A DNA stretch of 64,000 nt from Topomyia yanbarensis (GCF_030247195.1 NC_080671.1:65967412-66031411); one strand, 5' to 3'; positions 1 to 11,635 are shown, counted from the first letter of the stretch. Notes: a model not told the origin generated them from the letters alone. Translations and numbers: made by a program.

Positions 1-377
1 AAAAAATTTGGCCGGGATTAGGTTGACGTTTTTCAGAGTGATTGCATAACCTTTCTATATGAGAAAGGCAAAAATGTGCAAAATCCACAAAAGTGAATCT
101 TCGTCAAATTTTTTTCGTGTTTGCATCAAATCTCGACGTTTTTGCACCTTGAATACATTTAGCATCAAAAATAAAAATTCTATTTTTAATTTTTCCTATA
201 GTTTTTATGAGAAATTTCTGTGTGGCCGCACTCTGAAACCCGTAATTCCGGAACCAGAATTCCGATCGATCCAAAATTCAATAGCAGCCGATGGGAAGGT
301 TGCACCTTTCATTTGATACTAAGTTTGGGCAAATCGGTCCAGCCATCTCTGAGAAAAATGAGTGACATTATTTGACA

Positions 378-470
378 CATACGCACATACATACACACAC
401 ACACATACACACACATATACACACACACATACACACACACATACATACACACATACACACACACATACAG
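378..470. repeat. (CA)n-type microsatellite in repeat copy 1
   Basis: Imperfect (CA)n/(ACAT)n tract of about 93 bp. It is longer than the matching tract in the second copy and explains most of the period difference. The minus-strand Cys/Val/Met-rich ORF here is simply this microsatellite translated. Confidence 0.9.
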
Positions 471-892
471 ACTTTTTCCGATCTCGACGAACTGAGTCGA
501 ATGGGATATGACACTCGGCCCTCCGGGCCGGGATTAGGTTGACGTTTTTCAGAGTGATTGCATAACCTTTCTATATGAGAAAGGCAAAAATGTGCAAAAT
601 CCACAAAAGTGAATCTTCGTCAAATTTTTTTCGTGTTTGCATCAAATCTCGACGTTTTATGCACCTTGAATACATTTAGCATCAAAAATAAAAATTCTAT
701 TTTTAATTTTTCCTATAGTTTTTATGAGAAATTTCTGTGTGGCCGCGCTCTGAAACCCGTAATTCCGGAACCAGAATTCCGATCGATCCAAAATTCAATA
801 GCAGCCGATGGGAAGGTTGCACCTTTCATTTGAGACTAAGTTTGGGCAAATCGGTCCAGCCATCTCTGAGAAAAATGAGTGACATTATTTGA

Positions 893-960
893 CACATACG
901 CACATACATACACACACACATACACACACACATACATACACACATACACACACACATACA
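893..960. repeat. (CA)n-type microsatellite in repeat copy 2
   Basis: Homologous tract in the second unit, about 68 bp, made of CACACA and CATA blocks. Confidence 0.9.
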
Positions 961-1085
961 GACTTTTTCCGATCTCGACGAACTGAGTCGAATGGGATAT
1001 GACACTCGGCCCTCCGGGCCGGGATTAGGTTGACGTTTTTCAGAGTGATTGCATAACCTTTCTATATGAGAAAGGCAAAAAATAG

Positions 1086-1481
1086 ATCAATTGTTGTGTA
1101 TAGTGTGAGATTATACTAATCGTACAGCATGGTAAAGAAATGTTTAATGTACCTTGTTATATTAAATCAAATAGCAATGTAGTTCCGCAAAAATGGATTA
1201 TAAGATCACCATTCTCCTTATAATGTGCCCTAAATTTTATTCGAGGAAATTGGCATTTTTGAATGGTAACGTTACTTAACGACCTATTCGGTAAATGGTA
1301 CAAGTGGCGCTGACCATAAGTGGAATAGTCAATACGATTACCAGTAGCGTTGGATTATCGTTTCGGAAATGATAAGAGGAAACTTCAGGGAACAGTTTTT
1401 TAAGGTCCAAATACCATTGCGGTGATCGTACTGGAATGGTCACCAACTATGCGAGAACACAAAAGTAAACATAGTGTTTGA
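1086..1481. other. Non-coding, no feature recognised
   Basis: AT-rich sequence after the tandem array. No ORF of note, RNA gene or clear repeat was seen. Confidence 0.5.
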
Positions 1482-1633
1482 ACGGACAAGCTCAGTCGCG
1501 TGTTGGACGGCACTCGGTGGCGTACCTCCACAGTCAGTGTAATGGACTTCTAACTCAGCTACACTGGATGTGAAAACACACAGCGCAGTGATCTGCTCCG
1601 CCTGCCGTTCAACAGGCGACTAAACTTGTCCGG
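1482..1633. mobile_element. Small inverted-repeat element (MITE-like), ~150 bp
   Basis: Arms of about 31 bp (1482-1512 and 1603-1633) are inverted copies matching at about 27 of 31 positions; the left arm begins ACGGACAAG and the right arm ends CTTGTCCGG. The ~90 bp between has no ORF. The size and the paired arms fit a MITE or a decayed foldback. No convincing target duplication is visible. Confidence 0.5.
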
Positions 1634-1737
1634 CCAAATCCGTTCTTTAAATAGTCGATGATTATGTCATTCGCAAAAGCGTAGCGCGCTAGGTACACAA
1701 ATCTGTCGTGCTGGTCTTGGGAAGCGCTATCTTCTGT

Positions 1738-1999
1738 GTGTAAATGCGCGATATTTTGACTAGGTTGTACATTAGTTAAATTTTTAAGGCCATGATATCA
1801 AAAATCTTTGGGTTTAGCTATTGGAATCTATTCTTAGAAGTATTTCGGGATGACATGTGCGAAAAATTTAAAATTGATCGTGAGATGGCTGAATTATATC
1901 CGTTTAAAATTGGACCACTTTTCGTAGCATATCATTTTTGTAGAATTTGCAAAGTGCACCCCCACATCGAAAACAAAGACGTAGTCCTACGTCAAAAAA
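1738..1999 (-). repeat. Dispersed repeat family A, copy 1 (inverted relative to 53683-53939)
   Basis: About 260 bp that match the reverse complement of 53683-53939 along nearly the whole length with scattered substitutions. The conserved end carries GACGTAG-TC-CTACGTC (1978-1993), a 7-bp inverted repeat. The 71-aa ORF inside is not recognisable and is not preserved as protein in the other copy, so I treat it as non-coding. Confidence 0.8.
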
Positions 2000-2770
2000 A
2001 TGGTTGAACCTTTAGTGTGTCGATGGAGATACGTATTTTTCGAAGATATGTAAAGTGAGGAGCTGTGAACCATATATTTCAGTGGATTAGTTTTTTAAAG
2101 AACAGTATCATAATTCAAAATCAGGGATGACTCAAACTTAGTACTGTATAAAAAATGGTTCAATTTTATGCGAAGAAGAGGATTCTACCACAATTTTAAT
2201 CTCCCTGTGCCACAACCGCGATTCAGGTGGCTTGGCGCGAATCATGTTGTCACGTATTCATTGCGAATCAGATCATGGTTCCGTCTCATCTTGAGTTTAG
2301 AAATATCTTAAAATTTATCTTCTATAGCCCTAAGAAAAATGAACCACAAAAAATTTCCATTTCTTCTACTTTTTGCGAAGGTTCACAACTTCCCACAAAA
2401 AATGCCGATTCCACGCATTCTGCCATATCTCAGAGAGGACAATGATTATTTTAAATGTTTTCAACTTGTGGTTGTACTAAGGTGTCCTTTACAAGTAGCA
2501 GGCCAAAATTCGAAAATCAACCAATGTTTATAGTATAGTTATGCCCCGAAAACAAAACTAGGTTCACAACTCCCCACCGTTCCCTACTGTTTCTTAGGAA
2601 CGAAGAAAATATGAGGATACCTATTTAAGGGCAATCCCATCACTGTAAGTCGAGTTATTAGCGAAATAGTGTGACATCCTGACTAATGAGCTGAATAAGG
2701 GCTAGTCTGACAATGGGCCAAAATAAATTCTACATCTACATTTACATACATTAGATTTAAATAGTACATA
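2000..2770. other. Non-coding AT-rich stretch
   Basis: Contains short overlapping ORFs (up to 72 aa) with no recognisable family and no codon bias I can defend. The phrase GGTTCACAACTTCCCAC and a near copy ending CTCCCCACC recur, hinting at an old repeat, but boundaries cannot be set. Confidence 0.4.
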
Positions 2771-3961
2771 GGGGAGACCGGGGCTAGTTGGCGGTGTTTT
2801 CAGTTTTAATTTTTTACCGCAAACCTGCCTCAGCCTCAAAGTAAGTTGGCGGTATGTATGGGGTAAGTTGGCGGGCTGCCAGAAAATAAGCAATCTAATA
2901 GTGGTCAAGATGAAAAGTGCCGATTGTCTTTTCAATAAAACTGTATAGTATTCGACATTTGTCATTATATTTCAGTCTCAATACCCGTCATTTTGACTTC
3001 GATGCGTACTCCATATTCAAAAGCAAATTTTCGAAATTCTTCAGGCGATTGGCTGAAATAATTGTCCCCTGCATTGACGAGAGACACAAGAAAAAATTTC
3101 TCTTACTTTGGAGTGAATTCCAGAAATAAATATATATATATGATGACTATTTTTGCACTTTAAATAGTACCGCCCCGTGCGTGTTACCGCCAACATACCC
3201 CAACCGCATATTTTATAGAAAAGGATTTAAAAAATTACTTTTGGGTATGAATAGGTATTATATCTATACGGATGCTGAAAGCTCTTTTCACGCACTATCG
3301 TAAAATGTAATCGTTCGGGGAATAGATTGAAAACCACCTGATCGCGCCAGCGATTAGTTCCTACGTTGTGTTTTTATACGATAGTCGGGAGAGGGAACAC
3401 CAGATATATATTCCACATTTTAAGCGCACAGATCGACGAAGAATACGTAAGTACGCGGCGAATTTACTATGGGATTGCCGGACCAACCGCCGGTGGCGGT
3501 GGTCTTTCTTGGACTGAATAGTTATTTTATTCTGAGAATCATTTACATTATATCTAATAACTTTCTTACTTCTACACTTACATTAGCTGTCTGCTGGCTG
3601 TACCTGACAAGCTGCGATAGGTTAAAGATGAATTGTAGTCGCAGGGTAAGGGAGCGTACAGTAACAACGTTGCGCCGCAACGTTAAATAACACAAAATGT
3701 TTAAAATTAACCAAAATAACACAAAACCACCTTAAATAACACAAAATGTTTAAAATTAAAAATATTTACAAAGTATGCTCAATAACACAATATCGCCCAC
3801 AGCTTCTACTAAACAAAATGTTTTGCAACAAAAACATATTGGATAATGCATTTCGCATTACTTGAGGTACACAACGAGAGACAGCGCTTTATGTCTAATA
3901 GAAACGGAGAAAAAGGGGTTCCGCCAATTTACCCCAACCACCAATTAGCCCCGGGCTCCAG
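2771..3961. mobile_element. TA-flanked terminal-inverted-repeat element with iterated GTTGGCGG motifs, ~1.19 kb
   Basis: The left tip is TA|GGGGAGACCGGGGC, and the right tip read in reverse is GGAGCCCGGGGC. A ~15-nt motif of the form GGGGTAAGTTGGCGG recurs near 2783, 2839 and 2862. It recurs in reverse complement near 3185, 3917 and 3943, so it faces inward from both ends. The interior has no transposase; ORFs of 70-87 aa are unrecognised. The design (TA flank, G-rich tip, iterated subterminal motif) is shared with the elements at 37210 and 47533. The right boundary is less sharp than the left, and the TA duplication on the right is inferred. Confidence 0.7.
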
Positions 3962-6478
3962 TACTTTAATTGTTTTTATATAACTACGATCACCATTAAA
4001 TTGTCTTTCATCGTTAAATGATCCGTAATTAGAACTAATTATTGCATTTATGAGACAATTTGCATATATCTATGCAAATTACATAGGTCTAACGAAATCA
4101 TCCGCAAATAACACGTTGTTATGCTGCTAAATCCCCAACAACTTGACTGAACATTGCCGACAACTGCCATTTGTCACATTATCCATCACACCGCCATCAT
4201 CCAGTCCAAGCCCAAAGACAGATACATAACACATACAAGTTCTGCTACGAGCTCCTACGATCTGAAATCGTATATCATCATAATGATAATTTAATTATTC
4301 AAAGCTCAGCCTCTGATCGGGGAACCCGAATCTCGATCTATCTCTCTATCCGAGTATCGGTAATCTATTATTTATACTAAAATATGTCACGAACACCGGT
4401 TCCCTCTGCCGTGGTGGGACATTTAAATATTTATGTTTGACATTTTCGTTTCTTGATAAGCCGCCAAGATTGGCTCCCTTTTCATGGCTCCTTTCAACCC
4501 GTCAAAGTCGGGAGGATTTGCCGTATTTTTTTCTCTCTCCCTCTTTCTCTATCTGTCGTATATCTTCCACCTGAGCCTGATGCTTTATCGTTTCTTAAAT
4601 ACTTCTGGGTTACTTATCACATCATTCGATTCCGTTGTGGAGATGCTGCAATGTGCGCCGTGTGGGGGGTGAGGATTCCCCGTCGGGGACCGTTTAATCT
4701 GTGTACGAACCGTCAATATGAGTGGATTATAATTCGACTTAATTCCATGTGACAGGGACGCGGGAGACAAAAAAAAATCATCGATTCAAACTGTCGGCAG
4801 TTGATGGATTTAATTATTGGTTGTCGTTGACTGTAATAGGTCTTTCAGTCGGTGTTTTTGTTTTGCAATTTAACATGGCTTGAATGATTTTTGCACTAGG
4901 ATGGTGTACGCCATATGGTCGGCAATATCCAAGCAGTAATGAATTCGCATGGAACTCTTTACTGGAGAAAATATCTACTTCACTAAATTTATTAATTAAT
5001 TTATTTTATAATAAATTGAAAATGGAATCATCTTTATTCAAATATTTGTTGTAAGCATTTCCATTAATTAATCATCATTTTATTTCGCAAAACGAATTAA
5101 TTGAATGTGTAATGTCAGAGGAATTGTACATAGTACATATATAACTGGAAATGACCGATACCCGATGGCATCTCAACACACGTTGTACAATGATAGGCAA
5201 TAACTTCCCCCTATTTCATGTCAGTTCCTCAAAACTTGCGTGTCACAAATTGCTTCCCGCATGCAGTTACTCTTTGCTCCTTACTCGCTCGATGCAATGG
5301 TCAATGCACATGCATATTTTATGCCGATCAAACATAGTCCCCGGTTTGCATATGGAGTGGATTATGATAATAGCACCGACGATGGACGTCTTACAAACCG
5401 CTTGGTTTAGTTCTCACGTTGAATAATTAATGGTCGGCGGCCTCGGTACCGGTACCTACCATCTAGTTTGACTCTCCTTACTTGACTCAAGCGCCACAAC
5501 AATGTTTCCAGCTGCCGCAATATTTGATTGAAAACAATCGCTGAAGTTGTATAATAACAAATAACAACTCGGTCTGAATAATTGATGGTGGAATATCGCC
5601 AGGTCATGTCAATTATGAGAACATAGTTATATACATGTTCCTGTTCTCGAACCGGCCTCGGCCGACTCGCAAACGGCGAACCACTTTGATTGGAAGCATT
5701 GATCACGAACCTCAATGCCAGAGATCAATAGAATTAGTGCCACCACCACCGCCGTGATTTGTCGTCATTGTTCGACCTCCATCCTCTTCAGCGGATTGCC
5801 ATGTAGGCAGCCCGTGAATAAACTGACTGAGTCCAGCTCGAAGAAATGCTGGTCCACATCAGGGAAACGACAAATTGAGAAAGAATGCACCCGTACTGAC
5901 CATCTCGCCTTTCAGGAGCGGAGCCGTGTGGTGCGGTTCCACAGAACCACATCCATTAGTGGTAGCAGCATCTGATCGTCGACTTGAAATTACGAAATTT
6001 AATCATTCTGAGGTCAAAATATTTACCACTTGACCCTTAACTCAATCAGCCTGTTGTACGTGGGTTTCAATTTAACTCAATTTTGTCCAGTTATGCCACG
6101 CTTCGGTGTGCGATGTTGTTCTCGATGTTCGTCTCGGCCCGTTGAATGCAGTAAAAGCAGAACCGGTAAAGTGGGTAGATCTAACGTAACACACGGTAGT
6201 AGGTAGGATGTCCGAAAAATATGTGTCATAAATATTTCTGCGAACTAATATTGCGCATTTCATCTGTTGATAGCTGATCTGAAACAGCCTCACATCAGAC
6301 TACACGAGGGATGAGTGAATAGCATCACAATCTACGAGAGTGTGTCCTTTGGTTTGGTTAGTCTCCTCGGATAAATAAAAACCAAAACAGTTACACTTTG
6401 CGCATTAACATTACATTAACTATTGAAGCAATAGGCACCAAATAGTCAGTCGTTTGGTTATAAAATAATCTGAAAAGA
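3962..6478. other. Apparently unique non-coding sequence
   Basis: No repeat partner was found in this window. GC is moderate in parts (about 4.4-4.8, 5.2-5.4 and 5.6-6.0 kb). Short ORFs (up to 102 aa) lie on both strands; none is recognised or carries convincing splice sites. It could be intronic or intergenic regulatory DNA; the only discrete site noted is the octamer pair at 4058-4079. Confidence 0.4.
4058..4079. promoter_or_regulatory. Inverted pair of octamer sites (ATTTGCAT / ATGCAAAT)
   Basis: ATTTGCAT at 4058-4065 and ATGCAAAT at 4072-4079 form a perfect inverted pair separated by 6 bp. The octamer is the classical POU-domain binding sequence (established knowledge). Use of this site is inference; an 8-bp word pair in AT-rich DNA can arise by chance. 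Confidence 0.25.
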
Positions 6479-7078
6479 ATGTTGACACGAAATCTGGAGC
6501 CATGCAGTAGACGGCGTGCAGCTTACTGGTTAAATGAGTATCTCAGTGCGCTACACGCTGCTTGTCTTAGAGCCAGAAGGCAGGCTCAAAGCGCTAGATC
6601 GGAGAGTGAGAGAGGAGCGCAAGCGATGTTTCGAGAAGGTAGGGACTGTTTAAAACGGAAGATCAAGCTTGGTAACCTAATTGCCATAAGTGGCTGTGCT
6701 GAGAAATAGACGCCAATCCCTGGGGGACGCGTACTGAGTCGTCATGACGAAGATGAGGGCCCGTCGACACCAGCTGAAATATGCCTTGGTAAGCTAAAGA
6801 TAATCGTCGAGGGTCTCTTCCCGAAGCACGATTCAACTACCTGGTCACCGACACCGTACGGCGAAGAAAAAAGAGGTAACACAGCCGAGTGGCAAGCGAC
6901 TAACGACGAGCTCAAAGAAGCGGCGATATGACTTAAATCAAAGTAAACCCCGGTCCGGAAGCTCGATCCTGGCATATCCGGACATATTCAGGATGCTATT
7001 GCTGAAGTCTTTAGATGATGGAAATTTCCCCGAAATGAGGAAGGTACATAATCTGATGTACCTTCTTCCCCCGCAAAG
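6479..7078 (+). pseudogene. R1/LOA-type non-LTR retrotransposon fragment (linker to start of RT)
   Basis: The translation from 6479 contains an Arg/Ala-rich segment (AACLRARRQAQSARSESE) typical of the stretch between endonuclease and reverse transcriptase in R1/LOA-group elements. About 6730-7070 then continues as a broken reading resembling the RT N-terminus, with AEWQATNDELKEA, a degenerate APGP(E/D) motif and an LLP motif near 7060. Several frame changes and a stop (around 6931) interrupt it. It ends abruptly near 7078, where RTE-type endonuclease sequence begins. It is a dead fragment with no start codon of its own. The clade assignment is from remembered motifs. Confidence 0.7.
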
Positions 7079-9590
7079 ATATCCACAAAGCCACCTGGAG
7101 ATCACCTGACCAACGCACCGAAAACCAAATCGATCACGTTCTAATCGACGGGCGATTCTTCTCTGATATCACCAACGTTCGTACCTACCGCAGTGCGAAT
7201 ATATATTCGGACCATTACCTAGTTGCAGTATGCATACGCTCAAAACTCTAGACGGTGTACAACACTCGTCGTAGTCGGACGCCAAGGTCCAGCATCGCGC
7301 AGCTTCGGGACACCGGGGTTGCCCAAGACTACGCACAGCGGCTGGAAGCACGGAAGAACAGCTGGGCGCAACTACTATTAAAGATGGCTGGAGGGAGATC
7401 CGCTCCGCCATATGAAGTACTGCTATAGCGGCACTAGGTACAGCGATTCCGAATCAAGGAAACGACTGGTTCGATGACGAATGTTAATAGAGGAGAAGAA
7501 TTCAGCACGTGTGAGGATGCTGCAGCACGAAACGAGACAGAATGTGGAGCGATACAAACAATCACGGAACAGGCAAACCTCAGTCCTCCGGAGAAAGAAG
7601 CGCCAACAGGAGGAACGAAATCGCGAAGCGAAGGAACAACTGTACCGCGTAAACGACACACGGAAGTTCTACAGGAAGCTGAACAGTTTGCGCAAAGGCT
7701 ACGTTCCTCAAGCCGATATGTGCAGGGACTTAGACGGCAACCTTCTTACGAACGAGTGTGAGGTGATTAAGAGGTGGAAGCAGTACTTTGACCAGCACCT
7801 CAACGGTGAAGCAGTAGAGGACGTAGGCGGTATGGCAACTAATCTTGGAGCACGCGCAGAAGACGATAGGCTGCCGGCCTCTGATCTCCAAGAAGTCAAT
7901 GAGGAGATCGGTCGGCTGAAAAACAACGAAGCTGCCGGTGTAGATCCCCGATCAGAAACACATAACAGAAATCTTTCAAAACTATAGCTCGCATTGTTTC
8001 TTGTTATAAATTTCTGTTATTTTAACTACTAACGAGACCTAATTTATAACACAATATGTTACAAAAATTGTGTTCTGTTATAATCTTGTTATTTCATTCT
8101 GATCGGGTCAACTACCCAGCAAGCTATTAAAATACGGTGGTGAAACACTGGCTAGAGCACTGCCCTGGGTAATCGCCAAAATTTGGGAGGAGCAGATTCT
8201 TCCGGAGGAGTGGATCGAGGGTGTCGTTTGCCCAATCTACAAAAAGGGTGACATGTTGGATTGCTGCAACTACCGCGCGATCACACCTACGCCGCCTACA
8301 AAGTCCTCTCCCAAATTCTCTGCCGCTGATTGTAATCGTTTGCAAGGGAGTTCGTGGGGCACTACCAAGCGGGGTTCATGGGTTTTCGCGCCACCACGGA
8401 CCAAATATTAGCGATTCGGCAGGTTCTGCAGAAGTTCCGCGAATACAACGTGCCCACACATCATTTGTTCATTGATTTCAAATAGGCATATGACACAATC
8501 GATCGAGATCAGCTATGGCAGATAATGCACGAGTACGGTTTACCGGATAAGCTAACACGATTAGTCAAAGCGTCGATGGATCGGGTGATGTGCGTTGTTC
8601 GAGTATCAGGGACACTCTCGAGTCCCTTTGAATCTCGAAGAGGGTTACGGCAAGGTGATGGTCTATTGTACCCGCTGTTCAAAGTTGCATTAGAAGGTGT
8701 AATAAGGAGAGCGGGGATAGACACAAGTGACACGATCTTCAGGAAGTCCGTCCAACTTCTTGGCTTCGCCAACGATAATGACATAATGGCACGGAACTTT
8801 GAGGCGATGTCGGAAACGTACATTAGACTGAAGGCTGAAGCCAGCAGGATTGGACTTGCCATCAACGTTTCGAAGACAAAATACATGAGAGGAAGAGGTT
8901 CTAGAGACGACAATGTGAACCTCCCATCCCGAGTTCGGATTGACGGGGACGAAATCGAGATGGTCGACGAATTCGTGTATTTGGGCGCACTGGTAACCGC
9001 CGGCAATGATACCCGTAGAGAAATTCAGAGACGGATCTTGGCGGGAAATCGTGGCTACTTTAGACTCCGGAGGAAGCTCCGGTCGAACAAAATTCGCCGC
9101 TGCAAGAAGTTGATTATCTACAAGACGCTGATTAGACCGGTGGTTCTCTACGACCACGAGACCTGGACTATGCTCGTGGAGGACCAATGCGCCCTTGGAG
9201 TTTTCGAACGAAAGGTGCATCTATGGTGGCGTGCAGATGGAAGACGGAACGTGGTGCAGGCGAATGAACCATGAGTTGTGTCAGCTACTGGAAGAACCAT
9301 CCATCGCGCATACCGCAAAAATAGGACGTTTGCGGTGGGCTGGACACGTCGTAAGAATGACGGACGACGACCTTGTGAATAGGGCGACCCTACAGGAACA
9401 AGAAGACGGGGCGCACTGTGAGGCCCACAGGCCCACAGTGATCGACCAGACCTGCGGACCCTTCGAAGACTGCGAGGCTGGTGACAAGCAGCAATGGACC
9501 GAGTGGAGTGGGGACGGCTTCTGCATACAGTAAAAGACAACAAGGATCTATCCTGAACGATAAGGCCGATTATAAGCCAACGTGTTATCT
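7079..9590 (+). pseudogene. RTE-type non-LTR retrotransposon, 5'-truncated and broken
   Basis: Order on + strand: C-terminal endonuclease (7079-7250, with QIDHVLIDGRFF and SDHYLV motifs), a basic linker ORF (7481-7945, ending in the LKNNEAAGVD motif), RT domains (8110-9200) and a C-terminal segment with GRLRWAGHVVRM (about 9325-9360). The motifs fit the RTE clade, known from Aedes (JAM1-like). Damage: a stop at about 7250, several frameshifts, a 161-bp MITE at 7947-8107, a deletion/frameshift near 8287 and a stop inside RT motif A (FIDFK*AYD, 8483-8485). The catalytic FADD box reads FAND at 8765-8776. Motif B (RQGDGLLYPLF) survives. A further frameshift lies near 9215. The longest open piece is 8525-9274. 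The 3' end has no poly-A, as usual for RTE. Confidence 0.85.
7947..8107. mobile_element. 161-bp MITE inserted in the RTE reverse transcriptase
   Basis: Tips are CCCGATCAGAA and TTCTGATCGGG, perfect inverted 11-mers, followed by inverted ATAACAGAAAT/ATTTCTGTTAT words. The flanks TC (7945-7946 and 8108-8109) look like a 2-bp target duplication. Removing the element plus one TC restores the frame GTA-GAT-CAA-CTA (VDQL) of the host retrotransposon, which fixes the boundaries. There is no coding capacity. Confidence 0.85.
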
Positions 9591-9616
9591 TCTTGGTATC
9601 TGTTAGTTGCTGTACA

Positions 9617-11110
9617 AGTGCTGATGATGAAATGTGTAGTGCTATAATCGAGTATGGTTAGAGTAGCACAAATTAATCTTCAGCATGAATGTACAGTAAC
9701 TATGAATCTATCCAGCCTTGTGCAGAAAGGAAAAGCTTCCAGAGCATTAATTCAAAAACTGTATTTCCATTAAGGAAACTTCAATTATGGAAATCTACTT
9801 AACCCCATCTTCGTTGCTTTCAACAAAAATGGCATGACAAATCCACGTGAAATGCCTCGTGCATGTATACTTGCGAATATTGCTATTGAGGTATGACTTA
9901 TATCTGACCTCATAATTCGCGATGTTTGTGCTTTCACAGTAAACAACGGTAAACGGTTGACAACATAAACGTACGTCTATTGTTCGGCATATTTGCCGAA
10001 ATACGTCTATTGTTCGGCATATTTGCCACATAATAAACCCTCACCTTCTGATGATTTCAAAAGGGTTGTATCATATGGGTTTCCCCTCATAATCTGCATC
10101 TGCAGTGATGCCCACCACATAATTTGGGGCAGCTCAGATATCAATTTGAGAGGCACGGAATTAATGGAATACCTAAGTAGTACAAATCTGCACATTCTTA
10201 AGGCAGGAAAGTGCCCAACATTTGCACGAGCTGACAGAGAAGAGGTGTTAGATGTAACTCTCTGCTCTGACGGTATCACGCGTGAGTTGGTAAACTGGCT
10301 CGTACCAAACGAGCTCGAACCGTCGTTATCTGATAGGTCATCGTCTTTGATCATTTAAACGTCTCACTAGATATCGTCTGGGACCTCTACGAAGAGGGTT
10401 TGGCGACTAGGTATCTTCCAACGATTGAATCTCCAAGCGACTTGGATGAGGTCGTGGATAAAACAAGCTCACTCATTGTAGCAGCATGCCAAGAGGCTTC
10501 GAGTTATGCGTGCTTCTAAGGGAACACGTTGGTGGAATACCGAACTTGTTCGACTCAAATAGTTATGTAGAAGAGCTTGGAATCGCAGACCCGTCCCTGT
10601 CGGAGGCATTTAAGTTGGCTCGCAAAGCACACAGAAATACCCTTCGATCCTATGAGCGAATTGGTGTGGAAAGCCTCAGCACAAATGTCTGAAGTCTCAA
10701 CGAGACCAGTAGATTAAATAAGTTACTTTCGAAATCGAAAGACTTTCATTTCAGTACTAATGGTGAATTCTAGTCTGACGAAGATGTAGTAGTCTTTTTG
10801 ACATACATTTTTCAGGCTGTACGGAGCCATCACTGACAGATGCCCCTGAGCTTCTTGGGCATTTGCTCGTAGAATTGTGACACCCGAATCGATCAAATGG
10901 GCGATGGAAAGTTTTGCTCCGTATCAGTCTCCAAGAAAGGATGGAATCATTCCAGTTCTACTACAAAAATTATCGTCAAATTCATTCCCAAAGGTGGCTG
11001 CGTTACTTATGAGGATGCAAAGAGCAAAGAGAGTCTGCCCTCCTTTCTTCTCAATGCAACGTACATATCAGCGGAGGAAGTCTACTACCACCCTGTTACA
11101 CAATGAGCAT
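9617..11110 (+). pseudogene. R1/LOA-type non-LTR retrotransposon fragment (endonuclease to RT start)
   Basis: Translation from about 9657 reads like the start of an R1/LOA-group endonuclease (QINLQHE, then KASRALIQKLYF). SAYLPHNKPSPSDDFKRVV follows at about 10014-10070, then DAHHIIWGSSDINLRG and PTFARADREEVLDVTL in 10110-10260, an SLSD box, and at 10877 an RT-start segment (MTPESIKWAMESFAPY). Stops and frameshifts occur throughout (for example around 9770, 9895, 10355 and 10520). A 30-bp unit is duplicated in tandem at 9972-10031. The first ~420 bp recur at 21631-22035. It starts just after the RTE 3' end and fades out near 11110. Confidence 0.75.
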
Positions 11111-11632
11111 GAGGTGCAAGGTATTTAACACTTGATCGGCGAAAAATGCAGAAACTTTACATAATCATTCTGAATATAGACCCATTTTTTAAAATTTGTA
11201 TCATGTTGGGTACGACGGACACAGTAGGGTATATATATTTTTTTTTTGCTTTTGTCAACAATAATTTAAAAATAAAGGGATGATTATTAACGTAATTGCA
11301 TCAAACCAGAGATGTTGGGGTTCAAGTTTGAGGACGTGACCAGAACCCGATGGGTTTCGGAACGGGTTCGGATTCTGTAAATTAAAATTCAAATTTGCAA
11401 GTCTTTGGTTCGGGTTTTGAACAAGTCAAGCCCACCCATTTCTTGACGCTGTTTCCGTCTAATCATAACACCCAGTTTCTTTTTATAGTACTCTACTTAA
11501 TAACACGTACAACCGGACTAAATTTTACCACCTTTGAATCGCTAGAATTCATCATATATTATTTTTAATTTTAATACTGTATTATTTTATTCATTTATAA
11601 ACTTTCTTCTCTTCAGATTCCCAAACTGCCCG
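11111..11632. other. Non-coding AT-rich stretch
   Basis: Nothing recognised. It contains a short T-rich run near 11237. Confidence 0.4.
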
Positions 11633-11635
11633 AAC

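Larger units (their letters stand above)
1..1085. repeat. Tandem array of a ~0.5 kb dispersed repeat unit (2.1 copies)
   Basis: The unit starting GCCGGGATTAGGTTGACG begins at 11, 527 and 1018, so the periods are 516 and 491 bp; the difference lies mainly in the (CA)n tract. The two full copies are nearly identical outside the microsatellite. Each contains a short palindrome (CCTTTCT-ATATG-AGAAAGG, first at about 52-70) and a conserved block around GTAATTCCGGAACCAGAATT. The third copy stops after about 65 bp, just past the palindrome. The ~75-85 aa ORFs in each copy are equally open because the repeat is duplicated; I see no recognisable protein. Sequence of this kind is common in culicine mosquito DNA (recollection, not searched). 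Confidence 0.85.

Noticed and set aside
368..604. Cys/Val/Met-rich minus ORF
   Set aside because: Translation of the (CA)n/(ACAT)n microsatellite.
4453..4752. 99-aa plus ORF with hydrophobic stretch
   Set aside because: No recognisable family or splice support; length is expected by chance.
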